Source: Pseudomonas fluorescens (lineage in GTDB: Bacteria; Pseudomonadota; Gammaproteobacteria; Pseudomonadales; Pseudomonadaceae). From it: a DNA stretch of 36,538 nucleotides. The translations under genes were made by a program, and so were the position numbers. Each line of letters starts with the position of its first letter. Within the stretch, counting starts at the first letter, position 1. A model generated the notes under the pieces. The model saw only the letters and a program-made list of their open reading frames with translations, was not told where the DNA came from and did not search any database. The stretch covers positions 1 to 36,538 of the forward strand of contig NZ_VCNJ01000088.1 in assembly GCF_005938625.1 (NCBI RefSeq), read 5' to 3'. Below are positions 32,302 to 36,538 of the stretch, in pieces.

Positions 32302-32892
32302 ATGTCCGTTCCAAAAACGATGTTTCAACTCAGCGGTCGCGGTTACGCAGCGGCCACACTGAGCCATGCCACCGTGGTCATCATCGATGCCCAGAAAGAA
32401 TATCTCAGTGGCCCGCTGGCCCTGAGCGGCATGGACGCGGCCGTCGCGAACATCAAACAAGTGGTTGCCGCAGCCCGTGCAGCCGGTCGGCCGATCGTGC
32501 ACGTGCGTCATCTCGGCACCGTCGGTGGCCTGTTCGACCCGCAGGGCGAACGCGGCGAGTTCATCCCGGGCCTCGAGCCACAAGGTGATGAAACCATCAT
32601 CGGCAAACTGCTGCCGAGCGCCTTCCACGGCACCGAGTTGCTCGATCGTCTGCAAAACCTTGGCTCGCTGGACTTGATCGTCTGCGGTTTCATGAGCCAT
32701 TCCAGCGTCAGCACCACCGTGCGTGCGGCGAAAAACCTGGGTTTCCGCTGCACCTTGGTCGAAGACGCCTGCGCCACTCGCGATCTGCCGTTCAAGGGCC
32801 GCGTGCTCAACGCTGCCGTGGTGCAGGAAGCTGAAATGGCGATCATGGCGGATAACTTCGCCACCCTCGCACTGACTCAAGACCTGATCTGA
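32302..32892 (+). CDS. Isochorismatase/cysteine-hydrolase-fold protein with Ser at the Cys position
   Basis: AAGGAG lies eight bases before ATG 32302, giving 196 aa; the open frame before it is not coding. Asp29 (VVIIDAQKEY) and Lys102 (IGKLLPSAF) of the usual Asp-Lys-Cys triad are present. The Cys expected before Val in the G-x-x-T/S-H-x-C-V pattern is Ser135 (CGFMSHSSVSTT). True isochorismatases also lack this Cys, so the enzyme may be a hydrolase using water, or act on another substrate. No siderophore genes are nearby. Confidence 0.88.
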   Translation: MSVPKTMFQLSGRGYAAATLSHATVVIIDAQKEYLSGPLALSGMDAAVANIKQVVAAARAAGRPIVHVRHLGTVGGLFDPQGERGEFIPGLEPQGDETIIGKLLPSAFHGTELLDRLQNLGSLDLIVCGFMSHSSVSTTVRAAKNLGFRCTLVEDACATRDLPFKGRVLNAAVVQEAEMAIMADNFATLALTQDLI

Positions 32893-33033
32893 TCTGCGCA
32901 GATCCACTTCAGATGAGCGGCTCACGGCGCCGCTCATCCGCAAAATCCTCTCATTTGCCGCAAATGCCATAGCCTCAGGAACAACCCGGTCAACTCCCGG
33001 TCGAAGGGCCGATACCCATTGAGGAAGGTCGGA

Positions 33034-33354
33034 ATGAAGTTATCCGATGGATTTGACGCACGCCGCTTGCGGCCCAAAGGCCAAAGCAACTGGCGTTTTC
33101 GTTTCGGCGCAGCGATCGCGGCCATTCTGGCCACGTTCGGCGTGCTGCTGGCGATGGCCGGGGCGGCCAGCCTGCTTGGGCGCCCACCGGCACTCGGTGA
33201 CTTGAACGCTACGCCGATGGGCTCGGCGATCATTCTGGCGGTCGGTTTGCTGTTTCTGTATTTCGGTGTCGCCCTGTGGCGTCGCTGCCGCCGTCGCGCA
33301 CGGCAATCGCGGGAACTGAACATGTCCCCTCACCTGATGAAAAAACACGACTGA
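33034..33354 (+). CDS. Small two-helix membrane protein (106 aa)
   Basis: GAGGAAGG precedes ATG 33034. A basic N-terminus (RRLRPKGQSNWRFRFG) leads into a first membrane helix (about 29-50). A short loop and a second helix (about 66-84) follow, ending in a run of Arg (RRCRRRARQ). The positive-inside rule puts both ends in the cytoplasm. No family recognised. It lies 74 bases before the Smr gene on the same strand. Confidence 0.75.
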   Translation: MKLSDGFDARRLRPKGQSNWRFRFGAAIAAILATFGVLLAMAGAASLLGRPPALGDLNATPMGSAIILAVGLLFLYFGVALWRRCRRRARQSRELNMSPHLMKKHD

Positions 33355-33428
33355 CGCACCGGCCTGGCTTTTTGCCGGGCCGTTTTGTTTCGACTTGGGT
33401 AAACTGGCCGCCCTTCGCGGAGGCTGAC

Positions 33429-33986
33429 ATGCAAGACGACGATTTTTCTCTGTTCAAAAGTGCGATCCAAGGCGTCAAGCCGATCAAGCACGACCGCGCC
33501 GACACCGGCAAACCCAAGGCTGACCGCGCACAGATTGCCAAGCTGCGCCAGTCCGCCACCGTGCGCACCGACACCGCTACCGTTGATGGTCTGTCCGATC
33601 AGTTTGTGATCGACGTCGGCCCGGAAGACGAGTTGATGTGGGCGCGTGACGGCGTGCAGGAAAGTCAGATGCGCAAGCTCAAGGTCGGTCAGATTCCGTT
33701 CGAAGGCAGCCTTGACCTGCATGGCATGAGCGTAGAGAAGGCCCGCGAAACCCTTTGGGCGTTTCTTGCCGAAGCGACCAAATTCGAAATCCGCTGTGTG
33801 CGTGTTACTCACGGCAAGGCTGTACGCCTGGACGGCAAGCGGCCGATGATCAAAAGCCACGTCAACACTTGGCTGCGTCAACATGCGCAGGTGCTGGGTT
33901 TCTGCTCGTGCCAGGCCAGACACGGCGGTGCCGGCGCGGTTTATGTGATGCTCAAACGCACCATGATGGAAGGCCGCGACGAATAA
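33429..33986 (+). CDS. Smr-domain (MutS2 C-terminal-like) endonuclease family protein
   Basis: ATG 33429 follows GGAGG (185 aa). The N-terminal 85 residues are polar and partly disordered. The Smr domain (about 92-180) has LDLHG (95-99) and the THGKA motif (127-131), the sites linked to nuclease activity in this family. Close relatives (YfcN/SmrB type) act on DNA or on mRNA at collided ribosomes; which applies here is not clear. A strong terminator follows directly. Confidence 0.92.
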   Translation: MQDDDFSLFKSAIQGVKPIKHDRADTGKPKADRAQIAKLRQSATVRTDTATVDGLSDQFVIDVGPEDELMWARDGVQESQMRKLKVGQIPFEGSLDLHGMSVEKARETLWAFLAEATKFEIRCVRVTHGKAVRLDGKRPMIKSHVNTWLRQHAQVLGFCSCQARHGGAGAVYVMLKRTMMEGRDE

Positions 33987-33998
33987 TCCGCCCCATCT

Positions 33999-34035
33999 GA
34001 AGCCCCGCATCGTTAGTCACGATGCGGGGCTTTTA
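33999..34035 (+). terminator. Rho-independent terminator after the Smr gene
   Basis: AGCCCCGCATCG and CGATGCGGGGCT form a perfect 12-bp stem with a seven-base loop, followed by TTTTACTTT. It marks the left edge of the patch that separates the Smr gene from folE. Confidence 0.93.
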
Positions 34036-34128
34036 CTTTGCTGAAGCTGTTCGAATGGCGCAGCTGAACGGCATCTTTCGGCAGTCGGCTTTGCACCCAC
34101 TGCCAGCGACCGACGCATTAAGCGCAAT

Positions 34129-34749
34129 TCAATGAGTGACAGGCGCCAGCGCATCGTTTGCTGACGATGAGGGCACATAAACTGAATGGCTCTGCTCGTG
34201 TTCCTCTTGGTGAGCCTTTTCGATACGGTAAGTGAGTTCTTCTTCAAGGTTCTCGTAGTCGACGTTTTTGCCGTCTTCGTCGCGCAGACCCCCATAGTTG
34301 AACACTACAAGATGCTTACGAAAGCCTTTACCCTTTCGCGCACTTGGCATCTTGAAAAAGATCTTCCACCGGCTGTCATTAAAGTTCGGCAGAGTGTCAG
34401 CCTTCTCGGCAATGATATGAAGTACCGTATTGAGTTGCATCTGAGCTATCCCGCTGTACGATTCGACCTCTGTGGCTTCAATCGATGTGTAAGGGACTAA
34501 CCCATCAGCATTGAAAAACCAGATGCCCTTGTCCTTGAGGACCATCAAAGTTTGCGAACCAGCGTTGCGATTCAGCCACGCCATGCCCAAGTACCATAAC
34601 GAACACACCAGCAGCAGCGCAGCAATTCCATTGGACTCCATACGGAATCCCTGGATGGCCATGACCAAGAATAAAACACCGCCCAATAAAGCCCTCACAG
34701 GCACGCGGCGACGCTCGGTAAACGCCATATCATTGATTGAACTTTTCAT
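34129..34749 (-). CDS. Hypothetical membrane protein (206 aa) in a foreign patch
   Basis: AAAGGAAA lies before ATG 34749. Two closely spaced hydrophobic segments (about 19-32 and 38-55) are followed by a soluble domain whose strands (LMVLKDKGIWFFNADGLVPY, SIEATEVESYSG) recall bacterial PH-like folds, then a charged Glu/His-rich tail. Base composition is more AT-rich than the neighbours. It is transcribed opposite to the Smr gene and folE and lies beside an integrase remnant, so it was probably acquired by transfer. Function unknown. Confidence 0.65.
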   Translation of the reverse strand: MKSSINDMAFTERRRVPVRALLGGVLFLVMAIQGFRMESNGIAALLLVCSLWYLGMAWLNRNAGSQTLMVLKDKGIWFFNADGLVPYTSIEATEVESYSGIAQMQLNTVLHIIAEKADTLPNFNDSRWKIFFKMPSARKGKGFRKHLVVFNYGGLRDEDGKNVDYENLEEELTYRIEKAHQEEHEQSHSVYVPSSSANDALAPVTH

Positions 34750-34796
34750 GATTTTCCTTTGGCTAACAGGCGCGAAAATCGCATCCAGGTAATGCA

Positions 34797-34815
34797 AAAG
34801 GCCCTTTCGGGCCGT
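34797..34815 (-). terminator. Minus-strand terminator-like hairpin upstream of the 206-aa gene
   Basis: Read on the minus strand, GGCCCGAAAGGGCC has a 5-bp stem with a stable GAAA loop and is followed by TTTTGC. No complete minus-strand gene ends just before it, so it may be the tail of a lost gene of the foreign patch. Confidence 0.5.
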
Positions 34816-35034
34816 CGTTTTAAATGAACCTTTCACCCATCTCTTCTTGCCTGCGAATGCCAAGGTTCAGCCTCCACACACAGCAACTCTCTGGCTTCTC
34901 AACAGGGTAAAGGTTGACCTGTGGCCTTTGCGTCAGTGACACCTTTGCGGGTCATTAGAGGCCGCGAGAATGGCGATTGCTGCCATAGCAAAAATGACGT
35001 TTCAGGATTTTACTCGATAAAATAGCTGACGTGA

Positions 35035-35400
35035 GAGATCTACTCTGGCGCGCTGGATGTCGGTGAGCGTTCCGGGGAGGGTTATTTTCGGCCATTCAAA
35101 TACCTGTCGCGAACTGAGCGCTCATTCGAAGTGGCGGACGAACTCTTCCAGGCCGCGCTGATCGAATTGGGGATTCGCGCCCGCCGGCAATACAACTGCC
35201 GACACACATACGCTACCATGTGCCTCATGGCGGGTATGAACCCTGCGTTTATTGCCACTCAGCTCGGTCATAGCGTTCAGATGTTGCTATCGACTTACGC
35301 CCGATGGATCAACTCCAGCACTGACTGGGTTGAACTCGGTAAGCTCGAAAACAGCTTGATTGGTACAAAATTGGTACAGACAGAAACAGTACCCCTCTGA
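35035..35400 (+). pseudogene. Remnant of a second tyrosine integrase (C-terminal part only)
   Basis: The frame is open from 35035 and keeps the C-terminal catalytic motifs: Arg in YNCRHTYATMCL, His in LGHSVQMLL and the Tyr in STYARWI. The N-terminal domains and first catalytic Arg are missing, and no good start is present (GTG at 35131 is possible), so it is inactive. It belongs to a different subfamily from the integrase at 1868-3052. Its stop codon lies seven bases before the folE ATG. A TTGGTACA pair spaced 11 bp (35360-35378) lies in its tail. Confidence 0.85.
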
Positions 35401-35407
35401 AACCCTT

Positions 35408-35968
35408 ATGGAATCAGCCCCTGTGACACTGGAACAGAACTACACCGCGATTCTCGGCCAATTGGGCGAGGACGTGTCCCGCGAGGGCCTGCTCGACACG
35501 CCAAAGCGTGCCGCCAAAGCCATGAAGTACCTCTGCCGCGGTTATGAACAGACGCTCGAAGAGGTCACCAACGGTGCCCTGTTCAGCTCCGACAACAGCG
35601 AAATGGTGCTGGTCAAGGACATCGAGTTGTACTCGTTGTGCGAACACCACCTGCTGCCATTCATCGGCAAGGCGCATGTTGCGTACATCCCGAGCGGCAA
35701 AGTGCTGGGCCTGTCGAAGGTCGCGCGGATCGTCGACATGTACGCCCGCCGCCTGCAGATTCAGGAAAACCTCAGCCGTCAGATCGCCGATGCTGTCCAG
35801 CAAGTGACTGGCGCACTGGGCGTAGCCGTGGTGATCGAGGCCAAGCACATGTGCATGATGATGCGCGGTGTCGAGAAGCAGAATTCGTCGATGATCACCT
35901 CGGTGATGCTCGGTGAGTTCCGCGAAAACGCTGCGACCCGCAGCGAGTTTCTCAGCCTGATCAAGTAA
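35408..35968 (+). CDS. folE: GTP cyclohydrolase I
   Basis: The enzyme opens GTP to dihydroneopterin triphosphate for folate and pterin synthesis. Zinc and catalytic residues lie in SLCEHHLLPFIGKAHVAYIP and in the later CMMMRGV segment; the core is complete. The ATG at 35408 gives 186 aa but has no ribosome site. A GTG at 35423 with GGA eight bases before it gives 181 aa beginning xTLEQNYTAILG, close to what I recall for Pseudomonas FolE, so either start is possible. The integrase remnant directly upstream has replaced whatever native leader was there. Confidence 0.95.
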   Translation: MESAPVTLEQNYTAILGQLGEDVSREGLLDTPKRAAKAMKYLCRGYEQTLEEVTNGALFSSDNSEMVLVKDIELYSLCEHHLLPFIGKAHVAYIPSGKVLGLSKVARIVDMYARRLQIQENLSRQIADAVQQVTGALGVAVVIEAKHMCMMMRGVEKQNSSMITSVMLGEFRENAATRSEFLSLIK

Positions 35969-35982
35969 TTCGCAGCACGAAG

Positions 35983-36012
35983 AAAACCGGCATTCATCGC
36001 CGGTTTTTTTTT
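35983..36012 (+). terminator. Rho-independent terminator after folE
   Basis: AAAACCGGC and GCCGGTTTT form a stem with a seven-base loop, ending in a run of nine T. It begins 14 bases after the folE stop. Confidence 0.93.
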
Positions 36013-36072
36013 GCCCGTGAAAAATCGGGTAAGCTGCGCGCCTTTCTCAATTTGCACCGTGAGGCTTTCAAC

Positions 36073-36444
36073 GTGTTCGTCAAAGCGCTTCGTGTCGGCC
36101 TCGGCCAACTGGTTATCTTCATCGACTTCATCACCCGTCCGGGCAAGAAAAAACGCCCCGCCGCTGCCCAGGCTCAGGTCGAGGCAGCCGCGAAGGATCT
36201 GACGCTGTATCAGTTCCACGCCTGCCCGTTCTGCGTAAAAACCCGCCGTACGCTGCGCCGTTTGAATGTGCCGGTGACACTGAAGGATGCGAAGAACAAT
36301 GAACAGGATCGTCAGGCGCTGCTGGAACAGGGCGGCCGGATCAAGGTGCCTTGCCTGCGGATTGAAGAAAATGGCCAGACGACGTGGATGTATGAGTCGA
36401 AGGTGATTATTGATTATCTGGATAAGCGCTTCGCGGCAGTCTGA
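36073..36444 (+). CDS. Glutaredoxin with N-terminal hydrophobic helix
   Basis: The start is GTG 36073 with GTGAGG upstream (123 aa). A hydrophobic N-terminal helix (about 6-21) and a Lys/Arg-rich linker precede a glutaredoxin fold: redox motif CPFC (51-54), the cis-Pro loop VPCL (92-95) and a C-terminal helix with YESKVIIDYLDKRF. The dithiol motif supports reduction of disulfides or glutathione adducts. The helix suggests attachment to the inner-membrane face; export is not likely, given the basic segment after it. Confidence 0.9.
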   Translation: MFVKALRVGLGQLVIFIDFITRPGKKKRPAAAQAQVEAAAKDLTLYQFHACPFCVKTRRTLRRLNVPVTLKDAKNNEQDRQALLEQGGRIKVPCLRIEENGQTTWMYESKVIIDYLDKRFAAV

Positions 36445-36471
36445 TGATTATGTGGTGATGCTGATGGCCTC

Positions 36472-36497
36472 ATCGCTGGCAAGCCAGCTCCCACAGG
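36472..36497. repeat. Single REP-type unit at the window end
   Basis: CATCGCTGGCAAGCCAGCTC followed by CCACAGG is the common Pseudomonas REP form with a central GGC-AA-GCC hairpin. A partner copy, if any, lies beyond the window. Confidence 0.7.
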
Positions 36498-36538
36498 TTT
36501 TGTGAACGCCACAGATCACTAATGAAATGGTTACCCCC

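Noticed and set aside
35131..35400. A functional 89-aa recombinase starting at GTG 35131
   Set aside because: It lacks the core-binding domain and the first catalytic Arg; it is the tail of a broken integrase.

Overview
The window is chromosomal DNA from a Pseudomonas, most likely of the P. fluorescens group. The evidence is the gene content (aroC, an MFS transporter, mtnBDC, speE, prmB, an Smr-domain gene, folE, a DUF3509 gene and an RraB homologue), the high-GC codon use and the REP-type repeats common in that group. From memory, the order folE / Smr / isochorismatase-type hydrolase / prmB / hypothetical / alpha-beta hydrolase / aroC / MFS / mtnB-mtnD-mtnC / (alkA) / speE resembles the P. 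aeruginosa PA1674-PA1687 neighbourhood. I could not check this by search.

1-5808 is the end of an integrative element sitting at the 3' end of a tRNA-Ser(GGA) gene (5809-5898, minus strand). It carries the tail of a primase/helicase-like protein, three small genes (one a 56-aa Cys/His-rich protein), a tyrosine integrase and a 72-aa protein. Between the integrase and the tRNA lies an AT-rich gene for a NACHT-family STAND NTPase, a class that includes bacterial antiphage proteins. The NACHT gene is bracketed by perfect 15-bp direct repeats. The layout resembles a phage satellite or small island with a defence cargo slot beside the integrase. The other end of the element lies outside the window.

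5899-14640 is core metabolism: a crotonase-family protein, a PlsC-type acyltransferase, a CorA-type transporter, a class I glutamine amidotransferase, a two-gene fatty-acid beta-oxidation operon (FadB-like protein plus thiolase), a possible 31-aa membrane peptide and a periplasmic protein with a C-terminal cytochrome c domain. 14754-17926 is an operon of ATP-grasp, alpha-E and transglutaminase genes, a conserved set of unknown product. A terminator with no protein gene ahead of it suggests a small RNA at about 18157-18311.

18414-24630 holds rraB, speE, several small conserved proteins, an ankyrin-repeat protein, a fatty-acyl-CoA synthetase and a DUF3509 gene with a good sigma-54 promoter match. 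24838-29060 is a probable aroC-MFS-mtnB-mtnD-mtnC transcription unit. Together with speE, which makes methylthioadenosine as by-product, it links polyamine synthesis to methionine salvage. 29191-36444 holds a hydrolase, a coiled-coil membrane protein, prmB, a cysteine-hydrolase-like protein with Ser at the Cys position, an Smr-domain protein, folE and a glutaredoxin. A roughly 1.4-kb foreign patch (34036-35407) between the Smr gene and folE carries a membrane protein and the C-terminal remnant of a second integrase ending seven bases before folE. Four of the six convergent gene junctions in the window contain REP-type inverted repeats.
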